41,599 nt of DNA, taken from Caulobacteraceae bacterium (GTDB taxonomy: Bacteria > Pseudomonadota > Alphaproteobacteria > Caulobacterales > Caulobacteraceae). The DNA is taken from NCBI GenBank assembly GCA_947452365.1, contig CANGCO010000013.1, positions 1 through 41,599 on the forward strand, read 5' to 3'. This document shows positions 15,525-23,823 of the stretch, in pieces. The notes beneath the pieces were generated by a model. That model had not been told where the DNA came from. It searched no databases and worked only from the letters and a program-made list of their open reading frames with translations. The position numbers were made by a program, and so were the translations under genes. Within the stretch, counting starts at the first letter, position 1; each line of letters starts with the position of its first letter.

Positions 15525-16160
15525 ATGTCCGTCAAGGCCCTGATCCCCAACCTCTTGACCGTCTTGCGGCTGGTCCTGACCCTGATCATGTTTGCCGGCT
15601 TTGTCGCTTTTGCCTGGATTCAGGATCACGGGGTCATGGTGCCGACGCCGGTGGTGTTTGCGCTGTTGCAGGTGATCTTGGTCTGTTTCGTCGTTGCGGC
15701 CGTCACCGACTTTTTCGATGGCTGGTTGGCGCGGCGCTGGCAGGTCGAGAGCCTGTTTGGCGCGATTGCCGATCCGATTGCCGACAAGATCTTGGTCTGC
15801 GGCGCGGCGCTTGGCCTGATTGCCGCCCATGTCCAGCCCTCGGTGCTCTTGCCCGTCGGTCTGATCCTGTTTCGCGAATTTGCGGTTTCGGCCCTGCGCG
15901 AGGTGCTGGCCCCTCGGGGTCTGAGCCTGCCTGTGACGTTTCTGGCCAAGGTCAAGACCAGCCTGCAATTGGTGGCCATGGCCGCGGTCATGGTGGCCTG
16001 GTTTGCCCCGGCCTATGGCCTTGAGTTTAATCTCAAACAGTTTGAGCGCGTGACCCTTGGCGCCAATGCCCTGGTCTGGCTAGCAGCCCTGGTCACGCTC
16101 TGGACCGGTATTGAGTATGGCCTAGCCGCTTGGCGGGGCTTGAAGGCAAAGGCAGCTTAG
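15525..16160 (+). CDS. pgsA: CDP-diacylglycerol-glycerol-3-phosphate 3-phosphatidyltransferase
   Basis: 211 residues, the normal size for PgsA. It is a membrane enzyme that joins CDP-diacylglycerol to glycerol-3-phosphate, the committed step to phosphatidylglycerol and cardiolipin. The CDP-alcohol phosphotransferase signature is complete: D62-FF-D65-G-WLA-R70, then eight residues, G79, AIA-D83-PIA-D87, with the aspartates that bind the metal and CDP. Four to five hydrophobic helices surround it. The early PNLLTVLRLVLT is also typical of PgsA. The ATG at 15525 has AAGG at a normal spacing. Other CDP-alcohol enzymes share the signature, but the PNLLT start and neighbouring spacing favour pgsA. 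It ends in TAG. Confidence 0.92.
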   Translation: MSVKALIPNLLTVLRLVLTLIMFAGFVAFAWIQDHGVMVPTPVVFALLQVILVCFVVAAVTDFFDGWLARRWQVESLFGAIADPIADKILVCGAALGLIAAHVQPSVLLPVGLILFREFAVSALREVLAPRGLSLPVTFLAKVKTSLQLVAMAAVMVAWFAPAYGLEFNLKQFERVTLGANALVWLAALVTLWTGIEYGLAAWRGLKAKAA

Positions 16161-16162
16161 GC

Positions 16163-16654
16163 TTAACCCGCTATATGCGCATTGACGAGGCCAAGCGGCA
16201 CAGCGGTTGAGGCCTTGACCGCGCGAATGACAATTCGGCTTTCGACATTGGAAACCAGGCCGAGCGATAAAAGCTTATCGCGTAAGAAATCATCAAAACT
16301 GTGCATGTCGCGGGTGATGATCCGCAGCACATAATCCTCGCCGCCCGTGACCGTGGCGCATTGGGCGACCTCGGGCCAGTCTGCGACCGCAGTTTCAAAC
16401 TGTTCTAGGTTCTCCTTGTTTGGCAAGGACAGCTTGACCGTGGCATAGACCTCAAAGCCTAGGCCCAGTTTTTCCCGGTCCAGCAAGGTCACGCGGCCCT
16501 GAATAATACCGATCTCTTCTAGCCGCTTGATCCGGCGCCAGCAGGGGCTTGAAGACAGGCCAACCTTTTCGGCAATCTCGGCCACGGACAGGCCGGCATC
16601 ATGCTGGACCAGATCCAAGATCTTGGCATCAATGGCATCAAGGTCGTTAGACAA
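16163..16654 (-). CDS. Lrp/AsnC family transcriptional regulator
   Basis: 163 residues, the usual length for the family. The N-terminal winged helix-turn-helix includes LDAIDAKILDLVQ, LSVAEIAEKVGLS and SPCWRRIKRLEEIGII. The C-terminal RAM domain, which senses an amino acid, starts near VYATVKLSLP and contains CATVTGGEDYVLRII. The start codon is TTG at 16654, with AGGAGG five bases upstream, and there is no nearby in-frame ATG, so TTG is well supported. A palindrome, ATGCGG-6-CCGCAT, lies immediately upstream (16666-16683) and could be an autoregulatory site. The effector and target genes are unknown. pgsA ends two bases away on the opposite strand. Confidence 0.92.
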   Translation of the reverse strand: MSNDLDAIDAKILDLVQHDAGLSVAEIAEKVGLSSSPCWRRIKRLEEIGIIQGRVTLLDREKLGLGFEVYATVKLSLPNKENLEQFETAVADWPEVAQCATVTGGEDYVLRIITRDMHSFDDFLRDKLLSLGLVSNVESRIVIRAVKASTAVPLGLVNAHIAG

Positions 16655-16665
16655 GTCTTCCTCCT

Positions 16666-16683
16666 ATGCGGCGATTACCGCAT
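16666..16683. promoter_or_regulatory. Palindrome upstream of the Lrp gene (candidate operator)
   Basis: ATGCGG-CGATTA-CCGCAT is a perfect 6-base inverted repeat with a 6-base spacer, just upstream of the AGGAGG of the Lrp-type gene and in its 5' leader. Lrp proteins commonly control themselves through imperfect palindromes near their own promoter, so it is a candidate. No second copy was noticed. Confidence 0.3.
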
Positions 16684-16884
16684 TATTCTTGCCCCGGTTC
16701 ATGCCGCATTCGGGGGGTTTTTGGCAAACATTTTCTCTAAATCGCCTAAGGATTTCGTGATGCTTCGCGCCGATCTGTGGCAGGCTTGGTCGCGTGACCA
16801 AATGGCCGCGTCGGGGGGCTTGATCAGGACGGCAAGATCGCACAGGCTTGGGCCGTGCAGATAGGGATTTGAACGCGTGACCCC

Positions 16885-17457
16885 ATGGCCCTGATCGATT
16901 GGCTGTTGCCGCAGATCAGTTTTACCCTCGATGGACCGGGCATACAGTTGCGCCCAGCGCGGCGCAGTGACTTTGCCGCCTGGTCGGACTTGCGGCGGCT
17001 TTCGGCAAACCATTTGCAGCCGTTTGAACCAGTCTGGCCCGCCGATGACCTGACTCGGTCTGGTTTTGCCCGGCGTCTGGCTGCCTATGAGCAGGATATG
17101 GACCGAGGCGTTGGTTATCCTTTTTTGATCTTTCGCAGCAGCGACCAGACCCTGGTCGGCGGGATTACCCTATCGCAAATCCGCCGCGGGGTGGCCCAGA
17201 CCGGCACGCTCGGCTATTGGATTGGCCCGCCCTTTGTGCGCCAAGGCCTTGCCAGCCGCGCGGTTGGTACGGTGGCAAGGTTTGGGTTTGAGCATTTGAA
17301 ACTGCACCGTCTGGAGGCCGCCTGCCTGCCCGATAATTCTGCTTCGCAAAAAGTATTGCAAGGTCAGGGCTTTGAACGCGAGGGATTGGCGCGCAGTTAT
17401 CTGAAAATTAACGGGATTTGGCGAGATCATGTCCTGTATGGCCGCATAGCGCCCTAG
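16885..17457 (+). CDS. GNAT N-acetyltransferase, RimJ/RimL type
   Basis: 190 residues. The GNAT fold is shown by an N-terminal strand pair (IQLRPARRSDFAAWSDLR), a middle QTLVGGITLSQIRRG, and the acetyl-CoA-binding stretch TGTLGYWIGPPFVRQGLA, followed by a long helix. LHRLEAACLPDNSASQKVLQGQGFEREG is the typical RimJ/RimL sequence, where the Asn residue after the Asp helps catalysis. It probably moves an acetyl group onto the N-terminus of a ribosomal protein or of another protein or small amine. Which one cannot be told. RBS upstream of the ATG at 16885 is weak. It ends in TAG and is 46 bases before the PdeA-like gene. Confidence 0.88.
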   Translation: MALIDWLLPQISFTLDGPGIQLRPARRSDFAAWSDLRRLSANHLQPFEPVWPADDLTRSGFARRLAAYEQDMDRGVGYPFLIFRSSDQTLVGGITLSQIRRGVAQTGTLGYWIGPPFVRQGLASRAVGTVARFGFEHLKLHRLEAACLPDNSASQKVLQGQGFEREGLARSYLKINGIWRDHVLYGRIAP

Positions 17458-17503
17458 GCCTTGTGCGCCATGCGCTGTTTTGTCGGGAGTTTGACCAGCG
17501 CCC

Positions 17504-19168
17504 ATGACCCAAGACCTAGCCAAGGATGCAGACTGGGCACCCGCGGATGCGGGCGCAGCGCTTGCCCATGGCCAGGGCGTGCTATGGCGCTGGGACGCCG
17601 GGCGCGATCGGCTATCCCTGACCGGGGCAGCCGGGGCGCTTGGGTTTGGCATCCTATTGCCAGAGTGTTCGTCGGCTGCGGCCTTGGCCATGGTCTTGCC
17701 GCAAGATCACGCCCAGATGCGCGCCTTTTTCGAACCCCAGCTACCGGGCGCTCAGATTTGGGCCAGGCTGCATATGCGCGGCGGCGAGGTGTGTCTATGG
17801 CGCGGACAATGGCGCGCGGCGGGCCTAGCGTTGGGCATGGTCACGCCGCATTTTGATACCCAAGGGCCGAGCCGCGATAGCCTAACCGGTCTTTTGGACC
17901 GCCAAGGCTTTATCCGCGAAATGCGCGAGCACCTGCAATCGTCTCAGGCCTATGAGCTGGTTGTTGCGGATCTGGATCGTTTGCGCCGTCTGAACGAGGC
18001 CTTGGGGCATGAGCGGGCCGACCGGGTTCTGGCCACGCTTGGCGCGCGTCTGGCCGCTGCCTTTGGGTCGCAAGCTGTTCTGGCCCGGATTGGCGAGGAT
18101 GAGTTTGCAGTGCTGATGCCAGTTGCGGATCAAGAGGCTAGCCAACAGGTGCGCGACGCCATGGAGCCGCCCCTACGGGTTGCGGGCTTTGACATCCATC
18201 CTTCGGTTTCGATCGGCGCGGTAAGGGTTCAGGGCGGTGAGGACGCGCTCGAGGCCAGCGAACTCTTGCGCCGAGCCGAGCTGGCGGTGGAATCTGTTAA
18301 GGCCAGCGGCGGCGGCGCGATTGCGGTCTATGGGCGCGGTTTGGAGACCGATGGCCTATCGCGCCTGGCGCTTGAATCGGATCTGCGCGCGGCCATAGAG
18401 CGCGGCGAGATTGTGCCTTATTTTCAACCCATCATCCATTTGCGCACCGGCCAGCTTTCGGGCTTTGAGGCCTTGGCGCGCTGGCAGCATCCGCGGCGCG
18501 GCCTGCTCTTGCCAGGCGATTTTCTCAGCCTCTGCCGGGATTTGGGTCTGCTTGCGGCCCTAGGCACCCATATGCTCAAGGCCTCCGCCCGGCAATTGGC
18601 CCAGTGGCATGCCAAATATCCCAGTGCCGCTGACCTAACCTGTTCGGTCAATCTGTCGACCGGCGAGATTGATCGGCCAGGCCTTGTCGAAGATGTGGGC
18701 CAGGTGATTTTGGAGGCGGGCCTACCTGCTGGCGCGATCAAGCTGGAATTGACCGAGAGCGACATTATGCGCAATCCGCAAAAGGCCGGGGTCGTACTTG
18801 GCCAATTGCGCGCGGTCGGGGCGGGCTTGTCCTTGGATGACTTCGGCACCGGGTTTTCGTCCCTGTCCTATTTGACGCGGCTGCCCTTTGATGTGCTCAA
18901 GATCGATTGCTATTTTGTGCGGACCATGGAGTTCAATGAGGGCTCGGCCAAGATTGTGCGTTCCGTGGTCAATCTTGGCCGCGACCTGTCCTTGGAAGTG
19001 GTGGCTGAGGGCATAGAAAGTGCCGCCATTGCCGAACAATTGCAGGGGCTTGGCTGTGATTATGGTCAAGGCTTTGGTTATGCCCAGGCCCTGCCCGCCG
19101 CCGAGGCCGAAGCCATTATTCGCCGCTCACAAATCCAGACCGAAGACCCCTTAAGGGTCCGCGCCTGA
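17504..19168 (+). CDS. pdeA: PAS-like/GGDEF(degenerate)-EAL c-di-GMP phosphodiesterase, PdeA-like
   Basis: 554 residues in three parts: an N-terminal domain that resembles a weak PAS (about 1-115), a GGDEF domain, and an EAL domain. The GGDEF domain starts at DSLTGLLDRQGF, but its signature is GEDEF (197-201), so it should not make c-di-GMP. In Caulobacter PdeA (CC3396) a GEDEF domain instead binds GTP and stimulates the EAL part. The EAL domain keeps every residue expected for activity: Glu322 in FEALARW, CSVNLS, KLELTESDI, LDDFGTGFSSLSYL, LKID, VVAEGIES and GQGFGYAQALP. It therefore probably hydrolyses c-di-GMP to pGpG in the cytoplasm. The C-terminus ends RVRA, comparable with the short ClpXP-recognised tail of PdeA. 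The gene name is by similarity of architecture and is not certain. The ATG lies 15 bases after GGGAG, so the start is not secure. Confidence 0.82.
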   Translation: MTQDLAKDADWAPADAGAALAHGQGVLWRWDAGRDRLSLTGAAGALGFGILLPECSSAAALAMVLPQDHAQMRAFFEPQLPGAQIWARLHMRGGEVCLWRGQWRAAGLALGMVTPHFDTQGPSRDSLTGLLDRQGFIREMREHLQSSQAYELVVADLDRLRRLNEALGHERADRVLATLGARLAAAFGSQAVLARIGEDEFAVLMPVADQEASQQVRDAMEPPLRVAGFDIHPSVSIGAVRVQGGEDALEASELLRRAELAVESVKASGGGAIAVYGRGLETDGLSRLALESDLRAAIERGEIVPYFQPIIHLRTGQLSGFEALARWQHPRRGLLLPGDFLSLCRDLGLLAALGTHMLKASARQLAQWHAKYPSAADLTCSVNLSTGEIDRPGLVEDVGQVILEAGLPAGAIKLELTESDIMRNPQKAGVVLGQLRAVGAGLSLDDFGTGFSSLSYLTRLPFDVLKIDCYFVRTMEFNEGSAKIVRSVVNLGRDLSLEVVAEGIESAAIAEQLQGLGCDYGQGFGYAQALPAAEAEAIIRRSQIQTEDPLRVRA

Positions 19169-19169
19169 C

Positions 19170-19400
19170 CTAGTGCGCGTCCTCGCTAGGGTCGAGCAGC
19201 TTGTGCGCATGAATGATGAAATAGCGCATCAAGGCATTATCGACCGTGGCCTGGGCCTTAGCCTTCCAGGCGATAAAGGCCTCGCCATAATTGGGATAGG
19301 CCCCGACCAGCTCGACCTTGTCTAGATCGCGAAAGGTCACCTGACCCAGATTGGCCAGTTCGCCGCCAATAACCAGATGCAGCAATTGTTTGTCGGGCAT
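19170..19400 (-). CDS. DUF4170 family protein
   Basis: 76 residues from the ATG at 19400, starting MPDKQLLHLVIGGEL. The stretch FRDLDKVELVGAYPNYGEAF, then AWKAKAQATVDNALMRYF and HKLLDP, is the DUF4170 signature, which I recall only from alphaproteobacteria. No function is known. No signal peptide or membrane segment is present. The start is chosen because the family begins just before the DKQLLHL; GGA lies about eight bases upstream. The longer reading from 19445 has no better site. It follows the cysQ gene on the same strand with a 77-base gap. Confidence 0.8.
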   Translation of the reverse strand: MPDKQLLHLVIGGELANLGQVTFRDLDKVELVGAYPNYGEAFIAWKAKAQATVDNALMRYFIIHAHKLLDPSEDAH

Positions 19401-19477
19401 GTCACATTCCATAGGCTGGTGGAGCAAGGGCGCTAAGCATCGCACGTTTATTTAAACAGATCATGACGCAAGGGAAG

Positions 19478-20269
19478 CTAACCGGCGCGATTGAGCTCAA
19501 TGGCCTGGGTGCGCGCCAAGATCAAGGGGTGAAGCGCCGGGGTGGCGCAGATCATGCTGGTCTGTAGGGGACTGGGGCGATTATAAACAAATTGCGCGCC
19601 CGTATGGTCTGTGGTCATGGCCCCAGCCTCTGCGGCAATCAAATCCCCGGCCGCCAGGTCCCAGTCATTTTTGGCCGATAGGGCAAGGGCTGCGTCAAAG
19701 GCTCCAGCCGCGACCAGGGCCATGCGATAGGCAATCGAATTACGGGTCGCAAAGCGCATGGCGGGCCAGGGTTGACGCCAGGCCGGATGGGCAAACATCT
19801 TGGCATCGCCGAGCATGGCGCTGTCTTGCAGGGCCTCGGTCTGGCTTGGTGTGATCAGGCTGCCATTCAGCCGCGCCCCGCCGCCGCGTGCGGCACTATA
19901 GGTCTCGTCAACGGCTGGGGCATGGACAATCCCGCTAATCGGACGTCCGGCCTCAACCACGGCAATCGCCACGCTGAACCAGGGCAGGTCCTTGATATAG
20001 GCGGCGGTGCCGTCAATCGGATCCACGACAAAGAGCCGTGTCTTGCCAAGCCTTGCCGGATCATCGGCAGTTTCTTCTGACAACCAGCCATAGTCGGGCC
20101 TAGCCGCCAATAGGCGTTCCTTTAGCAAGGTATCGACAGCAATATCGGCATTGGTCACGGGCGAGCCGCCGGACTTGGACCAGATTTTTAGCCCGGCCTT
20201 GCGCAGGTCCATGGCCATGGACCCAGCCTCGATCGCCGCCTGACGGATCAGCCCCAGATCATCACTCAT
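19478..20269 (-). CDS. cysQ: 3'(2'),5'-bisphosphate nucleotidase / inositol monophosphatase family
   Basis: 263 residues, of the usual size. It shows the three metal-binding motifs of the IMPase/CysQ superfamily: WLSEETADD (63-70, Glu65 and Glu66), DPIDGTAAYIKDLPWFSVA (Asp83, Asp86, Gly-Thr), and WDLAAGDLI near 205. Such enzymes remove a phosphate from 3'-phosphoadenosine 5'-phosphate or from inositol monophosphate, with Mg2+. The PWF after the second motif and the neighbourhood favour CysQ, but SuhB-like inositol phosphatase cannot be excluded. The ATG overlaps the stop of pmbA by four bases (ATGA), so the two genes are translationally coupled. It ends in TAG. Confidence 0.87.
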   Translation of the reverse strand: MSDDLGLIRQAAIEAGSMAMDLRKAGLKIWSKSGGSPVTNADIAVDTLLKERLLAARPDYGWLSEETADDPARLGKTRLFVVDPIDGTAAYIKDLPWFSVAIAVVEAGRPISGIVHAPAVDETYSAARGGGARLNGSLITPSQTEALQDSAMLGDAKMFAHPAWRQPWPAMRFATRNSIAYRMALVAAGAFDAALALSAKNDWDLAAGDLIAAEAGAMTTDHTGAQFVYNRPSPLQTSMICATPALHPLILARTQAIELNRAG

Positions 20270-21597
20270 AGGCCCGCAATGGCCATGGCATCGATCAGGA
20301 CAGAAGGGGCATTGGCTGCGCCGCGAATCTCTAAATCCGAGCCGGGGACCAACCTGGCATAGAGCTCGATCAGATTGCCAGCCACGGTGATTTCCGTCAC
20401 CGGATAGGCGGCCTGGCCATCTTCAAACCAGACCCCGGATACGCCAATCGACCAGTCGCCCGTATTGGGATTGAGCGAGGGGCCAAACATGGAGGTGACC
20501 AGCAGGCCCGCCTTGGCATCCTGCATCAGGCCGTCCAGATCGCGACTGCCTGGATGGACCGTCAGATTATTGGTCGAAACCCCGGGGGCACCGGCCATGG
20601 AGCGCGAGGCATGGCCCGTGCTGGTCATGCCCAGTTGCCGCGCTGAGGCTGTGTTCAAAAGCCAGGTGTTCAAGACCCCGTCACTGACTAGGTCCAGCGC
20701 CTGACCGGCCACGCCCTCGTCATCAAATGGGCTGGAGCCTAGGCCGCGCAGGCGAAAGGGGTCGTCGCTAATGCGCAGGCCGGGGGCAAAGACCTTTTGA
20801 CCCAGCCTGTCCTTCAAGAAGGAGACGCCGCGCGCGACCGATGGCCCGGATATGGCCCCGATCAGGGGACCAAATAGCGAAATGGCCAGGCGGTTTTCAA
20901 AAATCACTGGCGCGGTGGTCGAGGCAATCTTACGCGCGCCAAGCCTAGCCACGGCCCGGCGTCCGGCGTCAAAGCCCACTTCCGAGGCCTCGGGCAGGTC
21001 TGATTGCCAGCGCGTGGATCGGCCCTCGCCGCCGCGCTCCATCTGCGCGCCTTCGCCCGCAATCACCGAGGCCGAGATCGAAAAGCCTGACGATTTGTGC
21101 TGACCATAAAAGCCCGCACTGGTCATGAATTGCCACTGGGTGCTCGACCAAGCCGCAGAGCCACCATCGGAATTGGTCACGCCTTGGGTCGAAAGCGCCG
21201 AGGCCTCCGCCGTGCGGGCCAGCGTTTCCAGCGATTCCGGGCTAGGCTCGGTCGGGTCATAAAGATCCAGATCGCGGTGCGGAGCCTTGGCCAGAAGATC
21301 CGGGTCGGCCAGGCTGGCATAGGGGTCTTCCGGTGCAAGGCGCGCCATGGCCACGGCCCGCTCAACCAGCTTTGTTCGCGCCGCCTTGGAAATGTCTGAG
21401 CCGGAGACAACGGCTTGTCGCTTGCCGACAAAGACGCGCAGGCCCAGATCGCGCGCCTCTTCGCGTTCGACCTCTTCTAGGGCATTCATACGCACCCCGA
21501 TCGATAAGGACTGGCGATGGGCCAAAACCGCATCGGCCGCATCGGCCCCAGCCTTGGTGGCGGCGGTGATCAGATCATGTAAAAGGGAGTCATCCAT
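20266..21597 (-). CDS. pmbA: TldD/PmbA family protein (PmbA/TldE)
   Basis: 443 residues, close to PmbA/TldE. Together with TldD, PmbA forms the cytoplasmic metalloprotease that trims some peptide products such as microcins, and unfolded peptides. The N-terminal domain has RQSLSIGVRMNALEEVE and GLRVFVGKRQAVVSGSD. The C-terminal TldD/E domain has PFDDEGVAGQ, NNLTVHPGS and LLVTSMFGPSLNPNTGDW, and ends with VTEITVAGNL. No HExxxH-like zinc motif is seen, as expected for the TldE/PmbA subunit, whose catalytic partner is TldD; no tldD lies in this window. The start ATG follows AAGGG. It is the first gene of a minus-strand run with cysQ and DUF4170. Confidence 0.9.
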   Translation of the reverse strand: MDDSLLHDLITAATKAGADAADAVLAHRQSLSIGVRMNALEEVEREEARDLGLRVFVGKRQAVVSGSDISKAARTKLVERAVAMARLAPEDPYASLADPDLLAKAPHRDLDLYDPTEPSPESLETLARTAEASALSTQGVTNSDGGSAAWSSTQWQFMTSAGFYGQHKSSGFSISASVIAGEGAQMERGGEGRSTRWQSDLPEASEVGFDAGRRAVARLGARKIASTTAPVIFENRLAISLFGPLIGAISGPSVARGVSFLKDRLGQKVFAPGLRISDDPFRLRGLGSSPFDDEGVAGQALDLVSDGVLNTWLLNTASARQLGMTSTGHASRSMAGAPGVSTNNLTVHPGSRDLDGLMQDAKAGLLVTSMFGPSLNPNTGDWSIGVSGVWFEDGQAAYPVTEITVAGNLIELYARLVPGSDLEIRGAANAPSVLIDAMAIAGL

Positions 21598-21669
21598 GGA
21601 CCCTTATCGCTCAAGGGTCGGGGTCACGGCAAGACCAAGCCTTGGTGACCCTCGTGATTTAGAGCTTGG

Positions 21670-22074
21670 CTAGGAAATCGCGTCGAACAATAAGACCGTA
21701 ATGGCAAAAATGAACGCCACCCAGGTCAACAAGGTTCCGCCTGAGCGGCCAAGTGACGCGCCCGTGGTCTGGCTAATGCCGACCGCATGACCAACCCGCC
21801 CGATTAAGAATAAGAGGCCATACAGGTGCACAGCCAGGGGCGGCGCGCCTGAGACCGCCAACATGATCAAGGCCCCGAGACCAGCCCCTGCATATTCCGT
21901 GGCATTACCAAAGGCGCGAATGGCCCGCACCAGTTCGGGCACACCATCATCGCCGATCAGCACCTTGTGCAGGCTGCGCTGGCGCACCACCAAGAGCGAC
22001 AGCACCAGGGTCAGGATCAGGAACAGGGCGGTCCAGAGGGCCGCTGCGCGGGCGGAAGGGGAAACAATGTCCAA
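21670..22074 (-). CDS. MAPEG family membrane protein
   Basis: 134 residues with four membrane helices. The motif RAFGNATEYAGAGLGALI (helix 2) and LFLIGRVGHAVGIS (helix 3) are the family signature of membrane-associated eicosanoid/glutathione metabolism proteins, where Arg and Glu bind glutathione or a related thiol. Many bacterial members have no known substrate. The start is a TTG at 22074, with GGGAG six bases upstream; no ATG lies in front. A second TTG at 22080 has no spacing for a ribosome binding site. The gene lies 72 bases before pmbA on the same strand. Ends in TAG. Confidence 0.85.
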   Translation of the reverse strand: MDIVSPSARAAALWTALFLILTLVLSLLVVRQRSLHKVLIGDDGVPELVRAIRAFGNATEYAGAGLGALIMLAVSGAPPLAVHLYGLLFLIGRVGHAVGISQTTGASLGRSGGTLLTWVAFIFAITVLLFDAIS

Positions 22075-22154
22075 GGCCAACTCCCTTTGTACTCAAGTCC
22101 GCATAAAAGCCAAATCCAGCCAAGGCGGCAAGGCCTAGCCGCCCCATTGTGGGT

Positions 22155-23684
22155 TTACTTCCAAATCGGCTTGCCAGAGCCGGGCAGGCCTAGGCTTGCC
22201 CATTTATCACTGACCGCATCAATCACGGCCTGATCCATGCGGATCTCCTGGCCCCATTCGCGCTTGGTTTCCGGCAGCCACTTGTCGGTCGCATCGAGCC
22301 CGATCTTGGAGCCGAGCCCCGATTCCGGTGAGGCGAAATCGAGATAATCAATCGGGGTGTTTTCCAAAACCGTAATGTCCCTGGCCGGGTCCATCTTGGT
22401 CGAGATCGCCCACATCACGTCCTTCCAGTCGCGGGTATTGATGTTGGCATCGACCACAATCACCCATTTGGTGTACATGAACTGGCGAAGATACGACCAG
22501 ACGCCGAGCATGACCCGCTTGGCATGGCCCGGATAGGCCTTCTTGATTGAGACCACGGCAATCCGATAGCTGCAGCCCTCGGGCGGCAACCAAAAATCGA
22601 CGATTTCAGGAAATTGCTGGCGCAGCAGCGGAATAAACACCTCATTCAAGGCCTCGCCCAGGACGCTCGGCTCGTCCGGCGGCCTGCCGGTAAAGGTGGT
22701 CAGGTAAATCGGTTTGCGCCGCATGGTGATGGCGCTGATCTGAAAGATCGGGAAGGGCTCAACCGAATTATAATAGCCCGTATGGTCGCCATATGGCCCC
22801 TCATCGGCGTATTCGTCGAGCAGCACATGGCCCTCGAGCACGATCTCGGCCTCGGCCGGAACCATGAGGGGCACGGTCTTGGCGGCGACCAGTTCGGCCT
22901 TGGCGCCGCGCAAGAGGCCAGCGAACTGATACTCAGACAAGGTGTCGGGCACGGGCGTAACGGCGGCGAGGATGGTCCCTGGATCAGCGCCCAGCACGGC
23001 GCAGGCCGGCAGGGGCTCGCGCTTGCCAGACTCTTTCCAGCGCCGATGGTGCTGGGCGCCGCCGCGATGGGCCAGCCAGCGCATGATGGCCCGGTCCTTG
23101 CCAATCACCTGCATCCGGTAAATGCCAAGATTGAAATCGTCTTCGCGGTCCTTGCCGGGACCCTTGGTGACAATCAGCGGCCAGGTGATCAGGGGCGCAG
23201 GCTCGCCGGGCCAGCAGGTCTGGATTGGCAATTGGGTCAGGTCGATCTGATCGCCTGTGAGCACGACCTCCTGCACCGGGGCGTTTTTGACAATCTTGGG
23301 CCGCATGGACATGACGGTGCGGGCCAGAGGCAAGAGCTCCAAGGCATCGCTAAAGCCCTTGGGCGGCACGGGCTGGCGCAAAAACGCCAAGATTTCGCCG
23401 ACCTCGCGCAATTCTCCGGCTGTGGTGCGCGACTCCCCGCCAAGCGTTACCCCCATGGCCACACGCTTGACCGTGCCAAACAGATTAACAAGGCAGGGCA
23501 TGTTCGAGGGCTGACCATCGGCCATGGTCACATTTTCAAACAAGACGGCAGGCCCGCCCTCGGCCAAGAGCCGCGTCTGGATTTCAGTCATTTCCAAAAC
23601 GGTCGAGACCGGCTCGGCCACCCGCACCAACTCGCCTGCGGCTTCCAGCTTGGCAATGAAATCTCTTAGACTGCGATAGGCCAT
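22155..23684 (-). CDS. ubiD: UbiD family decarboxylase (ubiquinone biosynthesis)
   Basis: 509 residues, of UbiD length. It decarboxylates 3-octaprenyl-4-hydroxybenzoate in ubiquinone synthesis, using prenylated FMN made by UbiX. The active-site landmarks are [19 protein letters not shown] followed by [11 protein letters not shown] (prFMN and metal binding), [11 protein letters not shown] (catalytic Glu), and the C-terminal segment [16 protein letters not shown]. The ubiX gene is not in this window. Related UbiD-fold enzymes act on other acids, but the full-length agreement favours UbiD. The ATG at 23684 follows AGGG about nine bases upstream. It is divergent from the helicase gene. Confidence 0.92.
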   Translation of the reverse strand: MAYRSLRDFIAKLEAAGELVRVAEPVSTVLEMTEIQTRLLAEGGPAVLFENVTMADGQPSNMPCLVNLFGTVKRVAMGVTLGGESRTTAGELREVGEILAFLRQPVPPKGFSDALELLPLARTVMSMRPKIVKNAPVQEVVLTGDQIDLTQLPIQTCWPGEPAPLITWPLIVTKGPGKDREDDFNLGIYRMQVIGKDRAIMRWLAHRGGAQHHRRWKESGKREPLPACAVLGADPGTILAAVTPVPDTLSEYQFAGLLRGAKAELVAAKTVPLMVPAEAEIVLEGHVLLDEYADEGPYGDHTGYYNSVEPFPIFQISAITMRRKPIYLTTFTGRPPDEPSVLGEALNEVFIPLLRQQFPEIVDFWLPPEGCSYRIAVVSIKKAYPGHAKRVMLGVWSYLRQFMYTKWVIVVDANINTRDWKDVMWAISTKMDPARDITVLENTPIDYLDFASPESGLGSKIGLDATDKWLPETKREWGQEIRMDQAVIDAVSDKWASLGLPGSGKPIWK

Positions 23685-23823
23685 GCTTAAATCCCTATTA
23701 CCTCAAGGTAATTGCTTTCGAGTGGGGGAAACTAGGGCGATGAGGCCGCAAAGTCACGCCCCGCAAGGCATGGCTGGTAAGGTTCCGGTTTCGTTTAGGG
23801 CCCGGGGCGGGTAATCAAGACCC
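23685..23823. other. Leader region between ubiD and helicase; possible structured RNA
   Basis: This 139-base divergent space holds several paired or repeated short pieces on the plus strand: GGGCGATGAGGCC, GCAAAGTCACG, GGCATGGCTGG and GGTAAGGTTCCGG, then CGGGT-10-ACCCG at 23808-23824 near the GTG start of the helicase. The order GGGGGAAAC ... GCAAAGTCACG ... ATGGCTGG ... GGTTCCGG loosely recalls the GEMM (c-di-GMP-I) aptamer, but conserved pairs are missing. I do not claim a riboswitch. Confidence 0.25.

Noticed and set aside
16760-16864. 34-codon plus-strand frame with AAGGA upstream, before the GNAT gene
   Set aside because: The product shows no motif, signal peptide or recognisable family. 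A ribosome binding site alone does not support it; conservation would be needed.
16864-16880. tRNA-like T-arm (minus strand GTTCAAATCCC)
   Set aside because: The bases on either side do not form the 5-base T stem, and no acceptor, D or anticodon arm fits nearby.
22614-23669. Plus-strand open frame of 351 codons opposite ubiD
   Set aside because: It lies entirely antisense to a well-supported gene. Its product is rich in His, Gly, Arg and Gln with no family signature, as expected from the complement of a GC-rich gene.
23735-23790. Fluoride riboswitch-like start (GGGCGATGAGGCC)
   Set aside because: The first 13 bases match a known fluoride aptamer, but the pseudoknot partner and the final conserved block are missing, and the next gene is a helicase, not a fluoride exporter.
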